64,000 nt of DNA, taken from the NCBI GenBank assembly GCA_009779895.1, contig WRBB01000010.1:18817-82816 (forward strand). Reading direction: 5' to 3'. This stretch comes from Lachnospiraceae bacterium (lineage in GTDB: Bacteria; Bacillota; Clostridia; Lachnospirales; Lachnospiraceae). The translations under genes were made by a program, and so were the position numbers. Under the pieces are notes generated by a model. That model ran no database searches and was not told where the DNA came from. It was given only the letters and a program-made list of their open reading frames with translations. Positions 26,712 through 35,875 of the stretch are shown here, piece after piece. Numbering within the stretch: position 1 is the first letter of the stretch; each line of letters opens with the position of its first letter.

Positions 26712-27581
26712 ATGATAAATGTTGTTGGTGTGAGATTCCGCATAGCCGGAAAGGTATATTATTTTGCGCCGGGAAAAAATAATATAAAAAAGGGAGATCA
26801 TGTGATTGTGGAAACAGTCCGTGGTATTGAATATGGTTTGACGGTGACAGAGCCGATGGATGTTGCGGAAAAGGATGTAGTACAACCTTTGAAGTCGGTG
26901 ATTCGTGTGGCAACGGAAGAAGATGATAAAAAAGAAGAAAGCAACCGCATCAAGGAAAAAGAGGCCTTTCAGGTGTGCTTGGAAAAAATTCGCAAGCATG
27001 AACTGGAGATGAAGTTGATTGATGCAGAGTATACCTTTGATGGCAATAAGGTACTGTTTTATTTTATTGCAGATGGCCGGATTGACTTTCGGGAATTGGT
27101 CAAAGATTTGGCATCTGTATTTCGTACTCGTATTGAGTTGCGGCAAATCGGGGTTCGGGATGAAACCAAAATACGTGGTGGTATTGGTGTATGCGGTCGT
27201 GTATTGTGTTGTCATACTTATTTATCGGAGTTTGCGGCGGTGTCCATTAAGATGGCCAAGGAGCAAAATCTTTCTTTGAATCCAACCAAGATTTCCGGTG
27301 TATGTGGCCGTCTGATGTGTTGTTTGACCAACGAGCAGGAAACCTATGAAGAACTCAACAGTCAACTGCCATTCGTTGGGGATTATGTTACAACAGCAGA
27401 TGGTCTAAACGGAACCGTACATTCTTTGAGTGTATTAAGGCAGATGGTGAAAGTTGTTGTAACGATGGATGCGGATGAAAAGGAAATCAGAGAGTACGCC
27501 TTAAAGGACTTAACATTCAGTCCGGGCAATAAGAAAAAAAATAAATCAGGCAATGAAGCGCATGAATCAAAAAAAGATTGA
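26712..27581 (+). CDS. ricT: PSP1 domain protein RicT (YaaT)
   Basis: A 289-residue cytoplasmic protein. The PSP1 domain has two cysteine clusters, VCGRVLCC and VCGRLMCC, flanking LNPTKISG. In Bacillus the RicA-RicF-RicT (Y) complex carries [4Fe-4S] clusters and assists RNase Y in mRNA maturation, biofilm formation and sporulation; no ricA or ricF is in this window. The C-terminal tail is lysine-rich and overlaps the methyltransferase start by 29 bp. Confidence 0.93.
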   Translation: MINVVGVRFRIAGKVYYFAPGKNNIKKGDHVIVETVRGIEYGLTVTEPMDVAEKDVVQPLKSVIRVATEEDDKKEESNRIKEKEAFQVCLEKIRKHELEMKLIDAEYTFDGNKVLFYFIADGRIDFRELVKDLASVFRTRIELRQIGVRDETKIRGGIGVCGRVLCCHTYLSEFAAVSIKMAKEQNLSLNPTKISGVCGRLMCCLTNEQETYEELNSQLPFVGDYVTTADGLNGTVHSLSVLRQMVKVVVTMDADEKEIREYALKDLTFSPGNKKKNKSGNEAHESKKD

Positions 27582-28266
27582 TTTAAAAGAGAATGAACGC
27601 TTGGATGATCTGTTGTTGAAAGGTTATCAAATCATTCAGAATCCGGACAGCTTTTGCTTTGGTGTGGATGCTGTGTTGTTATCCGATTTTGTGAAAATAA
27701 AAAAAGAAGAGCGGGTGTTGGATTTGGGTACCGGCAATGGTATTTTGCCGATTTTATTGGCGGGCAAAACCGAGGCGCAGCAGATTACCGGTTTGGAGAT
27801 TCAAGAAGAAAGTGTAAATTTAGCAAGGCGCAGTGTTTGTTACAATGATTTGGACGAGCGCATTGCGATTGTGCAAGGCGATATTAAAAAGGCGGGGCAG
27901 TATTTTGAGCCTGGCTTTTTTGATGTGATTGTCAGTAACCCGCCTTATATGCTTGCAAATCAAGGGCAAAAAAACAGCAGTGTACAAAAAACCATTGCCC
28001 GTCATGAGATACTGTGTACAATCGATGATATTTTGCGGGTAAGCAAGGGGTTGCTTTTGGATCGAAAAGGTCGTTTTTATATGATACATCGCCCTTTTCG
28101 TTTGGGAGAAATCATTGCGAAGATGCATCATCACAAAATAGAAGTCAAGGGTTTGCAATTTGTTTATCCTGCCATCAATAAAGAACCAACGATGGTTTTG
28201 ATAGAGGGTTTAAGAGGGGGCAAAGCAGGCCTTGTTGTTTTACCGCCGATGATTATGTATGAATAG
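27553..28266 (+). CDS. trmN: tRNA1(Val) adenine-37 N6-methyltransferase family (YabB/YfiC)
   Basis: A 237-residue SAM-dependent methyltransferase. Motif I is LDLGTGNGILPILL and the catalytic NPPY motif is VSNPPYM, typical for N6-adenine methylation. The C-terminal half completes the Rossmann fold. It overlaps the end of ricT by 29 bp; an ATG three codons further in is an alternative start. Position between ricT and rsmI matches Bacillus yabB. Confidence 0.9.
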   Translation: MKRMNQKKIDLKENERLDDLLLKGYQIIQNPDSFCFGVDAVLLSDFVKIKKEERVLDLGTGNGILPILLAGKTEAQQITGLEIQEESVNLARRSVCYNDLDERIAIVQGDIKKAGQYFEPGFFDVIVSNPPYMLANQGQKNSSVQKTIARHEILCTIDDILRVSKGLLLDRKGRFYMIHRPFRLGEIIAKMHHHKIEVKGLQFVYPAINKEPTMVLIEGLRGGKAGLVVLPPMIMYE

Positions 28267-28277
28267 AGGAAACGATT

Positions 28278-29120
28278 ATGCCGGGGATACTTTACTTGTG
28301 TGCAACACCCATTGGAAATTTAGAAGATATCACCATTCGGGTGATTCGTACATTAAAAGAGGTAGATTTGATTGCTGCGGAAGACACTAGAAATAGCATC
28401 AAATTATTAAATCATTTTGAGATACAAACGCCCATGACCAGTTATCATGCGCATAACAAATATGACAAAGGAAAGTTGTTGGTGGAAAAATTATCGGCGG
28501 GCAAACACATTGCTCTGATTACTGATGCGGGTACACCGGCGATTTCCGATCCGGGTGAAGAGTTGGTTCAGATGTGCTATGAAGCCGGTATCCAAGTGAC
28601 TTCTTTGCCGGGGGCAAATGCTTGTTTAACGGCATTGAGCCTTTCCGGTTTGTCTACGTGCCGTTTTGCTTTTGAGGGGTTTTTGCCCACAGATAAAAGG
28701 GAGCGCCGCCATATTTTAGAGGAATTAAAAAAGGAAACACGGACGATTATTTTTTATGAGGCTCCTCATCGTTTGTGCAAAACATTGAGGTTACTATGGG
28801 AGACCTTGGGCAATCGACAGGTTGTTGTTTGCCGTGAATTGACAAAACGTTATGAAACTGTTTATTTGGCAGATTTGGAAAAGGCATGTGCTTATTACGA
28901 AAAACAAGGGGTAAAAGGGGAATGTGTTTTGGTGATTGCCGGAAAAGATTGGAAGCAGATACAAAAAGAGACCCGGGCAGAATGGGCCAATCTTAGCATG
29001 GAAGAACATATCCATTTGTATTTGGAACAGGGGATAGACAAAAAAGAAGCCATGCGATTGGTGGCAAAGGATAGAGGGATATCAAAGCGAGATGTGTATC
29101 AACACTTCATATCTCCCTGA
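28278..29120 (+). CDS. rsmI: 16S rRNA C1402 2'-O-methyltransferase RsmI
   Basis: A 280-residue tetrapyrrole-methylase-fold enzyme. Diagnostic blocks are LYLCATPIGNLEDIT, AAEDTRNS, TDAGTPAISDPG and the glycine-rich LPGANA. It methylates the ribose of C1402 in the decoding centre. It starts 11 bp after trmN. Its 3' end overlaps that of the convergent ABC ATPase gene by 14 bp and no terminator is visible between them. Confidence 0.95.
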   Translation: MPGILYLCATPIGNLEDITIRVIRTLKEVDLIAAEDTRNSIKLLNHFEIQTPMTSYHAHNKYDKGKLLVEKLSAGKHIALITDAGTPAISDPGEELVQMCYEAGIQVTSLPGANACLTALSLSGLSTCRFAFEGFLPTDKRERRHILEELKKETRTIIFYEAPHRLCKTLRLLWETLGNRQVVVCRELTKRYETVYLADLEKACAYYEKQGVKGECVLVIAGKDWKQIQKETRAEWANLSMEEHIHLYLEQGIDKKEAMRLVAKDRGISKRDVYQHFISP

Positions 29121-29775
29121 TGGACTCCACTTTTGTGATGATGCCCTCATTCATAAAGACGGTTCGGTTCCCGATGGAAAGTGCTTCATGATGGTTGTTG
29201 GTCACGTATAAAACAGTGATGCCAAACTCTTTGTTTGTGCGTTGGATGTCGCGTAGCATCTCTTTGCGGCGATTGGCATCTTGATGGGAAAAATCTTCAT
29301 CAACCAGCAATACCTTGGGTTTACAAGCTAGGGCACGGCCAAGGGCAACTTGCTGTTTATCTGCCTCAGAAATGGAGCGGATTTTTTTTTGCAATAGATG
29401 GGTAATGCCTAAAAAACCTGCAATGCTTTGGATGGTTTTGTCAATTTCACTCTTAGGTTGGTTGCGCAGGCGTAAACCCAAAGCCATATTTTCAAAAACA
29501 TTAAGTCGTGAATAGAGTGCATAGTTTTGAAAGGCCATTGCCAAGGGTCGATTGCTAGGGTCTATTTTATTGATGGGGAGTTCGTCAAAATAAATATTTC
29601 CGCTTGTAACGTCTTCCAAACCACCAATCATACGTAAAATCGTAGATTTCCCACAGCCATGGGGGCCGTAAAAAGTAACAAACGCACCGCTTTTTATGCT
29701 TAGATTAATATCTTTGACAGAGGCAAAGCCATTGGGATAAATTTTTGTTAGGTGTTCGAAAGTTACACTAGACAT
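29107..29775 (-). CDS. Short CUT1-type ABC ATPase with degenerate motifs
   Basis: A 222-residue nucleotide-binding domain, clearly related to MalK/MsmK/UgpC but without the C-terminal regulatory (TOBE) domain that brings those to about 370 residues. Walker A (37-45, GPHGCGKST), the Q-loop (AFQNYALY) and Walker B (VLLVDE, 155-160) are intact. The ABC signature, normally LSGGQ, reads ISEADKQQ (135-142), and the switch histidine of VTHD is asparagine (VTNN, N193). The following VALGRAL block is kept. The nearest good ribosome site is 15 nt from the ATG. The frame is clean, so it is not an obvious pseudogene. It could be a regulator, or a dead partner in a heterodimer. Confidence 0.8.
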   Translation of the reverse strand: MSSVTFEHLTKIYPNGFASVKDINLSIKSGAFVTFYGPHGCGKSTILRMIGGLEDVTSGNIYFDELPINKIDPSNRPLAMAFQNYALYSRLNVFENMALGLRLRNQPKSEIDKTIQSIAGFLGITHLLQKKIRSISEADKQQVALGRALACKPKVLLVDEDFSHQDANRRKEMLRDIQRTNKEFGITVLYVTNNHHEALSIGNRTVFMNEGIITKVESIREI

Positions 29776-29957
29776 ATACGTTGTACCATTCCTTACTCGA
29801 TTTGCCCTTTGTTTTCATATACAACAAAAGGATTTGTCGTTTCATTTGTGTTCATTTTAACATATCCATTTTGTTATCACAACCAAGCTAAGTATCCGAA
29901 TAATAATTTTTCGTATAACAAAATTTTATTCTTCTTTCTTTTTTCCAAAAGATTAGA

Positions 29958-29963
29958 TATAAT
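29958..29963 (+). promoter_or_regulatory. -10 box of carB promoter
   Basis: A consensus TATAAT 36 bp before the carB start; the -35 region is only TTTCTT at 17 bp. AAGGAGG (29984-29990) is the ribosome site. Confidence 0.5.
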
Positions 29964-29999
29964 AGCGAGTTAGGAAGAAAAACAAGGAGGGTTCATAGA

Positions 30000-32900
30000 A
30001 TGTCGGTGAAAAAAAAGAAAAACAAGGTCCTTATTATTGGTTCCGGACCGATTGTCATTGGACAAGCTTGTGAATTTGATTATTCGGGAACGCAAGCTTG
30101 TAAAGCACTTAAAAAATTAGGATATGAAATCGTATTGGTGAATTCCAATCCCGCCACGATTATGACTGACCCAGAGACCGCAGATGTTACCTATATCGAG
30201 CCACTCAATGTAGAACGTTTAGAGCAAATTATTGCAAAAGAACGTCCGGACGCATTGCTGCCGAACTTAGGTGGACAATCCGGTCTTAATTTATGCAAAG
30301 AATTAACTAACGCCGGTATTTTGGAAAAATACAATGTAGAAACCATAGGGGTTCAGCTAGATGCCATTGAGCGTGGCGAAGACAGGATATTATTCAAAGA
30401 GGCCATGGGCGAGTTGGGCATTGAAATGGCCCGTAGCGAAATTGCTTACACGGTGGAGGACGCTTTGAAAATTGCGGATAACTTAGGGTATCCGGTGGTT
30501 CTTCGCCCGGCTTATACCATGGGTGGTGCCGGTGGTGGTCTGGTTTACAATAAAGAAGAGTTAAAAACCGTTTGTGCCCGTGGGATACAAGCCAGTTTGG
30601 TGGGACAAGTCTTGGTAGAAGAATCTATCTTGGGCTGGGAAGAGTTGGAAGTGGAAGTGGTTCGGGATTCTACCGGTCATATGATTGCCGTTTGTTTTAT
30701 CGAAAACATTGACCCTTTGGGGATTCATACAGGCGACTCATTTTGTACAGCTCCAATGATTACGGTATCGGAATCGGTACAGGAGCGTCTGCAAGCGGCA
30801 GCGTTTGCGATTGTGGAATCCGTGCAGGTGATTGGTGGTTGCAATGTTCAATTTGCTTATGACCCTTTTGATGATAGAATTATTGTAATTGAAATCAATC
30901 CAAGGACATCTCGTTCTTCGGCACTGGCATCCAAAGCAACCGGCTTTCCGATTGCAAAAGTATCGGCGATGTTGGCAACAGGGTTGAACTTAAAAGACAT
31001 TCCTTGTGGAAAATATGGAACCTTGGATCAATATGTTCCGGATATAGATTATGTGGTGATAAAATTTCCACGTTTTGCTTTTGAAAAATTCAAAGGTGTA
31101 GAAGATAAATTAGGTACACAAATGCGTGCGGTTGGTGAGGTTATGAGTATTGGCAAAACTTACAAAGAAGCCGTGCAAAAGGCGATTCGCAGTTTGGAAA
31201 ACGGTCGTTTTGGTTTTGGTTTTGTAAAAGCTTTGGAAGAAAAAACCAAAGAAGAATTATTAAAAATGCTTCTCATATCATCCAGTGAACGTCACTTTAT
31301 TATCTATGAAGCAATTAAAAAAGGTGCTTCTATCGAAGAAATCTATGCAATTACCAAAGTAAAACATTATTATTTAACGGCAATGTCAGAGTTGGTGCAA
31401 GATGAATTGGCATTGGGGGCGAAAAAAGGAAAATTGCCGACGGACGAAGTGCTGAAAAAGGCCAAACAGGATGGTTTTGCAGATTATTATTTAAGTTTGG
31501 TGTTGGAAATACCGGAAGCGGATATTCGCAAGCGCAGGGAAGAAATCGGCATCATGCAAACCTATGAGAGTGTCCATGTAAGTGGTGCGACAGACAACGC
31601 TTATTATTATTCTACTTACAATGGACAATCGGATGTTTTGGTGGCGGATGAAAAGCCTAAAATTATGATATTGGGTAGTGGGCCAAACCGCATTGGACAA
31701 GGTATTGAGTTTGATTATTGCTGTGTGCATGCCTCCTTTGCTTTGCGAAAATTAGGCTTTGATACCATTATGGTGAACTGTAATCCATCCACGGTTTCTA
31801 CGGATTATGATACATCGGATAAATTATATTTTGAGCCATTGACCTTGGAAGATACACTTAGCATTTATCGGAAAGAAAAACCCGTTGGTGTCATTGCGCA
31901 ATTTGGCGGGCAAACACCTTTGAATATTGCGGCGGATTTGGAAAAAAATGGTGTTACAATTTTAGGAACATCACCGGCAATTATTGATTTGGCAGAAGAT
32001 AGGGATCAATTTAGAACCATTATGGACAAACTTGGGATTCCCATGCCGGAATCGGGCATGGCCGTGAATGTGGCAGAAGCTTTGGACATTGCGGAAAAAA
32101 TCGGTTATCCCGTGATGGTACGCCCCTCTTATGTACTGGGTGGACGTGGTATGGAAGTGGTTTATGATGCGGAGAATTTAGAAAGTTATATGGCGGCGGC
32201 GGTTGGTGTTACGCCGGATCGTCCGATTCTAATTGATCGCTTTTTAAATCATGCTTTAGAATGTGAAGCAGATGCTATTTGTGACGGTGCACATGCTTTT
32301 GTACCTGCTGTGATGGAACATATTGAATTGGCAGGGGTTCACTCCGGAGATTCTGCTTGTGTGCTGCCATCTGTGCATATTTCAGAGGAAAATGTACAAA
32401 AGATTCAGGAATATACACGTAAGATTGCTGAAGCGTTGCATGTGCAAGGTTTGATGAATATGCAGTATGCCATCGAAGAAGATAAAGTTTATGTTCTGGA
32501 AGCCAATCCAAGGGCATCCCGGACAGTGCCTTTGGTTTCTAAGGTGTGTAATATTCAAATGGTAACCTTTGCTACGGAAATTATTACAGCCAATCTGACA
32601 GGTAAAGCATCACCCATTCAAACATTGAAAGAAAAAACAGTGCCCTATTATGGGGTAAAAGAATCCGTATTTCCATTTAGTATGTTCCCGGAAGTGGATC
32701 CGATCTTGGGGCCGGAAATGCGTTCTACCGGTGAGGTATTGGGATTTGCAAGCTCTTATGGCGAAGCCTTTTATAAGGCTCAGGAGGCAACAAAATCCAA
32801 GTTGCCTACAAGTGGTACCGTGCTGATTTCCGTCAATCGTAATGATAAGCCGGAGGTGTTGGAGGTAGCGAAAATTTTTGCAGACTTAGGGTATAAAATT

Positions 32901-33218
32901 ATGGCAACGGGAACCACATATGAGTTGATTACAAGGGCCGGTATGGAAGCGGAAAAAGTGCAGAAATTGCATGAAGGGCGTCCCAATATTTTGGATTTGA
33001 TTACCAATGGGAAAATTGATTTGATTATCAATTCACCATCCGGAAAAGAAAGCATTTATGATGATAGTTATTTGAGAAAAGCAGCAATCAGGGGGCGTGT
33101 ACCTTACGTAACCCAGTTGTCGGCAGCTAAGGCGACGGCATTTGGGTTAAAGGATGTGATTGAACACGGAGATAGTGAAGTAAGATCTTTGCAGGAATTA
33201 CATAAATTGGTTCTGTAA
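30000..33218 (+). CDS. carB: Carbamoyl-phosphate synthase large subunit
   Basis: A 1072-residue enzyme of standard length. Two homologous ATP-grasp halves are visible, each beginning with an N-terminal fold: GSGPIVIGQACEFDYSGTQA and GSGPNRIGQGIEFDYCC. A C-terminal MGS-like allosteric domain starts near 930. It makes carbamoyl phosphate from bicarbonate, ammonia (delivered by CarA) and two ATP, for pyrimidine and arginine synthesis. carA is not next to it. argF, a consumer of the product, lies at 60629. The 3' end overlaps the convergent signal-peptidase gene by 21 bp. Confidence 0.97.
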   Translation: MSVKKKKNKVLIIGSGPIVIGQACEFDYSGTQACKALKKLGYEIVLVNSNPATIMTDPETADVTYIEPLNVERLEQIIAKERPDALLPNLGGQSGLNLCKELTNAGILEKYNVETIGVQLDAIERGEDRILFKEAMGELGIEMARSEIAYTVEDALKIADNLGYPVVLRPAYTMGGAGGGLVYNKEELKTVCARGIQASLVGQVLVEESILGWEELEVEVVRDSTGHMIAVCFIENIDPLGIHTGDSFCTAPMITVSESVQERLQAAAFAIVESVQVIGGCNVQFAYDPFDDRIIVIEINPRTSRSSALASKATGFPIAKVSAMLATGLNLKDIPCGKYGTLDQYVPDIDYVVIKFPRFAFEKFKGVEDKLGTQMRAVGEVMSIGKTYKEAVQKAIRSLENGRFGFGFVKALEEKTKEELLKMLLISSSERHFIIYEAIKKGASIEEIYAITKVKHYYLTAMSELVQDELALGAKKGKLPTDEVLKKAKQDGFADYYLSLVLEIPEADIRKRREEIGIMQTYESVHVSGATDNAYYYSTYNGQSDVLVADEKPKIMILGSGPNRIGQGIEFDYCCVHASFALRKLGFDTIMVNCNPSTVSTDYDTSDKLYFEPLTLEDTLSIYRKEKPVGVIAQFGGQTPLNIAADLEKNGVTILGTSPAIIDLAEDRDQFRTIMDKLGIPMPESGMAVNVAEALDIAEKIGYPVMVRPSYVLGGRGMEVVYDAENLESYMAAAVGVTPDRPILIDRFLNHALECEADAICDGAHAFVPAVMEHIELAGVHSGDSACVLPSVHISEENVQKIQEYTRKIAEALHVQGLMNMQYAIEEDKVYVLEANPRASRTVPLVSKVCNIQMVTFATEIITANLTGKASPIQTLKEKTVPYYGVKESVFPFSMFPEVDPILGPEMRSTGEVLGFASSYGEAFYKAQEATKSKLPTSGTVLISVNRNDKPEVLEVAKIFADLGYKIMATGTTYELITRAGMEAEKVQKLHEGRPNILDLITNGKIDLIINSPSGKESIYDDSYLRKAAIRGRVPYVTQLSAAKATAFGLKDVIEHGDSEVRSLQELHKLVL

Positions 33219-33779
33219 AGTGGTAATAAATTGACCAACCCAAGGGATGTGAAAGAATACTTTTCCTTGAATTTGTTCCGGTAAAATAGGTTCTTCATCC
33301 ATGAGCGGGTTTTCAACGCCTTGGGTACGAAAGGTGATATGTTCCGGGTTTACTTCACTTTGAATCACATCAATGATTTTGTGCGTGATGTTTGTACCGT
33401 CAGAGGATATAAATGTAATGATGTCTCCTTTTTGTAGTTGGTTTGCGGGAACTTCTCTTGTGACAATCAAGCTGCCGACAGGGAGTAAACGTTCCATACT
33501 ACCGGAATGCATACTATAGAAGTTGATGCCAAAAATAGGAATCAAAAGAAAAAGGGAGAGCAAGAAAAAAAGTGTGGCGGCGGCAAAGATACCAATTCTT
33601 TTTCGAATGAGATAGTTTGGGGCTTTGGCCGAGGCAACAAAGGGCTCTTCTTTTGTGAGCGGTGTCAAGACAAGAAATTTTTTGTTAGAACGACCAAATA
33701 ACTCATCCGGAGCAGGTATCAGATCCGAATGAGTTGTTTGGTTTTTTATATTAGGATGCTTTTTTTTGTTCTTTGCCAT
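33198..33779 (-). CDS. sipW: SipW-type signal peptidase I
   Basis: A 193-residue membrane peptidase. A long cytoplasmic N-terminus (1-60, lysine-rich) precedes one hydrophobic segment (62-88). The catalytic serine is S94 in HSGSM and the partner is H133 in NITHKI. A Ser/His pair instead of Ser/Lys marks the S26B (SipW, eukaryote/archaeal-like) group. In Bacillus SipW processes the biofilm proteins TasA and TapA. Here it lies 24 bp after a GH73-M23 wall hydrolase, last gene of a three-gene unit. Confidence 0.88.
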   Translation of the reverse strand: MAKNKKKHPNIKNQTTHSDLIPAPDELFGRSNKKFLVLTPLTKEEPFVASAKAPNYLIRKRIGIFAAATLFFLLSLFLLIPIFGINFYSMHSGSMERLLPVGSLIVTREVPANQLQKGDIITFISSDGTNITHKIIDVIQSEVNPEHITFRTQGVENPLMDEEPILPEQIQGKVFFHIPWVGQFITTLQNQFM

Positions 33780-33803
33780 ATAGGTGCTACTCCTAAGTAT
33801 AGG

Positions 33804-35456
33804 TTAAAATTCGTAGAAAATTTCAGGGTTTACGGCAATGCCGTTTACTTCAACTTGGAAATGTAAGTGATTGCCGGTAGAATTGCCCGTGGTACCGGTG
33901 AGGGCAATCTGTTGTCCCTTTTCTACTTTTTGTCCAACCGCTACAAAATTTGCGAGATTGTGCATGTATTTGGTGACCAATCCATCCCCGTGGTGAATCA
34001 CCACCCAATTTCCCGCAGTTGGGCTAGAAGCGGAAAGAATGACCGTACCGGATTCTGCGGCATAAACAGGAAGATTGTGATTGCCTGTGCCTAAGTCAAT
34101 GCCTCTATGGAAAGCCATATCAAAGGTACGGAAACCGAAGGTACTTGTAACCACTGAGCCGGGAACCGGATGGGCAAAACCGTCTGTAAGTGTATGATAA
34201 TCCGTCAAGGTCATTTCATCCAAACGATATAAGTCATACGTTTCCATGTGGTGAATGAGGCTTCTGCTATAATTGATATCTGTGGCCCAACGTCTGCCGA
34301 TTCTCCAAGCGAATACGTTGGCATTGGTGACATCTTCGGTTAAATCACTATAATGGGTAGTCAGAAGTTCGGTTCTATCTTCGATACTTTCGGTTACGGT
34401 ATTGTAAACACGGAAGTAATCGTTGATATAGTAAGTTTCTCCCTCCGGTGTCATCTCAAAGGTTGCTAGGCTGACACTGCCGGCGGTCCCTTTGCCTTTG
34501 ATACCAAACAGGTTATTGTATTGGAAAGACAAATAGGATAGGCCCAAACCAACGTCTCCGCCGGGTCCATGCTTACCGAAACCGCCTTCTTGGATAATCT
34601 GCGCAATGGTAACGGAGGCAGGTATGTCTGCTTCGTCTTGCGCTTTTAAAGCACCAACGACCATTTCCATGGTAATAAATGGTGGCAATCCGTCAATCGC
34701 GGTATCAATGCGAAAAACAATGCGATTTTCTAAGTTGATAAAATCGGCAGAGGGTAGGAAAGATGGAATCGGTTGGGGTATTTGGAACATATTTCCCGTT
34801 GCTGTTGTCGTAGTATGATTGGAGGATGGCTCCTGGTTCGGTCGTGTAGATTGTGGCGGAACACTTGCAGGAGGATCCGGTTTTGTAACATGTTTTGGTG
34901 GTGTGGTGGGTATTTGTGTGGGAGGTTTGTTTTTTGTATCGTTATTTGTTTTGTTGTCCTCGCCGGTTGCACTGTCACCCGTGTCTTCTGTGTTGTTTTC
35001 TTTATCCCCATCACCCTTGTGGTTGTTATCTGTTTCACCGGTATGTTCGTCGTTTTTATCTCCATCACCGGTATGTTCGTCGTCTTTATCTGCACCATCG
35101 GTATGTTCGCCATCTTCATCCGTAGCATCGGCATCCTTGCTGTCTTCATCTGCATCATCCGTGCTATGGTCACGTTCTGTGCCAATAAGATCCGATGGAA
35201 TGTGGTGTTCATCGGGTTCATCGGTTTCTTCCGTGGGTGCTGCTCCAGGGGGTGTGACGGGTGTTTCCATGATATCGCTGCCTGTTACTTCTGCGACGGG
35301 ATGCTCTATCATGAGGGTTTCTGATGCGACTTCCGGTTCTTTTGGTGATTGCCCGTAGGTTGGATTGACATGGAACGTCAATAGCGCAACGCTTAAAACA
35401 CCGACAATCATACCTGTACATAAATGTTTGAACAAATCTTTTTTAACCATCTTCAT
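33804..35456 (-). CDS. Secreted wall hydrolase: glucosaminidase (GH73-like) plus M23 endopeptidase
   Basis: A 550-residue exported protein. A signal peptide or anchor lies at 8-35, an Asp/Glu/His-rich disordered region with 10-residue repeats at 70-175, and a Pro/Thr-rich spacer at 175-225. Next is a glucosaminidase-like domain (255-415; TIAQIIQEGGFG with the likely catalytic E290; NNLFGIKG; ATDINYSRSL). Then an M23/LytM domain (425-548) with the zinc ligands H450 and D454 (HRGID) and H530-x-H532 (HLHF). The two domains would cut both glycan strands and peptide cross-links. The start ATG is 5 nt after GGGAGG and overlaps the DivIVA-like gene by 14 bp. Confidence 0.92.
   Translation of the reverse strand: MKMVKKDLFKHLCTGMIVGVLSVALLTFHVNPTYGQSPKEPEVASETLMIEHPVAEVTGSDIMETPVTPPGAAPTEETDEPDEHHIPSDLIGTERDHSTDDADEDSKDADATDEDGEHTDGADKDDEHTGDGDKNDEHTGETDNNHKGDGDKENNTEDTGDSATGEDNKTNNDTKNKPPTQIPTTPPKHVTKPDPPASVPPQSTRPNQEPSSNHTTTTATGNMFQIPQPIPSFLPSADFINLENRIVFRIDTAIDGLPPFITMEMVVGALKAQDEADIPASVTIAQIIQEGGFGKHGPGGDVGLGLSYLSFQYNNLFGIKGKGTAGSVSLATFEMTPEGETYYINDYFRVYNTVTESIEDRTELLTTHYSDLTEDVTNANVFAWRIGRRWATDINYSRSLIHHMETYDLYRLDEMTLTDYHTLTDGFAHPVPGSVVTSTFGFRTFDMAFHRGIDLGTGNHNLPVYAAESGTVILSASSPTAGNWVVIHHGDGLVTKYMHNLANFVAVGQKVEKGQQIALTGTTGNSTGNHLHFQVEVNGIAVNPEIFYEF
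35019..35108 (-). repeat. Three 30-bp in-frame repeats coding EHTGDGDKND-like units
   Basis: Residues 117-146 of the wall hydrolase consist of three 10-residue units beginning EHT(D/G). The DNA copies remain similar (the core CCGGTATGTTCG recurs). Such tandem repeats expand and shrink easily and probably set the reach of the enzyme through the wall. Confidence 0.75.
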
Positions 35457-35826
35457 TTACACCTCCCAGCTGTGGCAAGCCAATTGGTAATTTTCTGAAT
35501 CGCTCCAGTTGCTTGTAAAGATTTTTAAAAGGTTGTTTTTTGTTGCTGGTAGTAGCTTGTAGAAAATAATAATGCTGTTTGTTGATGGTGTCCTCTAAAA
35601 CTTTACTTTTCTCCCAGAGTCCCCGGTAAGCGATTTCAGCTTTGTCCAATTGATTTTCCAATAACGCTCTTTCTTCAAGAATCTGGTTGTACCTTTGTTG
35701 CAGGTCTTCGTATTTATCTGTGGTATCCTCCAACAAATCTTTTAAGTGGTTGCAGTAGGCATCAACATCTTTCTTTTTGTAACCGCCTAGAAACGTGTTT
35801 GAAATCTCAAAGCTTTTTGTTTTCAT
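35443..35826 (-). CDS. DivIVA-domain coiled-coil protein
   Basis: A 127-residue cytoplasmic protein. The N-terminal block FEISNTFLGGYKKKDVDAYC (residues 5-24) is the DivIVA lipid-binding motif, followed by a coiled coil (about 25-95). DivIVA relatives mark curved membranes at poles and septa and recruit partners. The start is ATG 35826 with GGAG 9 nt upstream; a TTG five codons earlier lacks a site. It overlaps the wall-hydrolase gene by 14 bp, which suggests that it guides wall remodelling or its timing (inference). A good promoter lies upstream. Confidence 0.85.
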   Translation of the reverse strand: MKTKSFEISNTFLGGYKKKDVDAYCNHLKDLLEDTTDKYEDLQQRYNQILEERALLENQLDKAEIAYRGLWEKSKVLEDTINKQHYYFLQATTSNKKQPFKNLYKQLERFRKLPIGLPQLGGVNEDG

Positions 35827-35875
35827 AATCGGTTTCTCCAATGTGAAGTAAAATAATAGCGTGTATTTATATGGT

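Noticed and set aside
29107..29775. ABC ATPase as a plain pseudogene
   Set aside because: There is no stop or frameshift, and Walker A, Q-loop and Walker B are intact; loss is confined to specific motifs.
35019..35130. Possible short CRISPR-like repeat array
   Set aside because: The units are contiguous, in frame and code an acidic decapeptide; there are no spacers.
34773..35358. Open plus-strand frames opposite the wall hydrolase
   Set aside because: They are a by-product of the repetitive acidic coding on the minus strand and have no ribosome sites.
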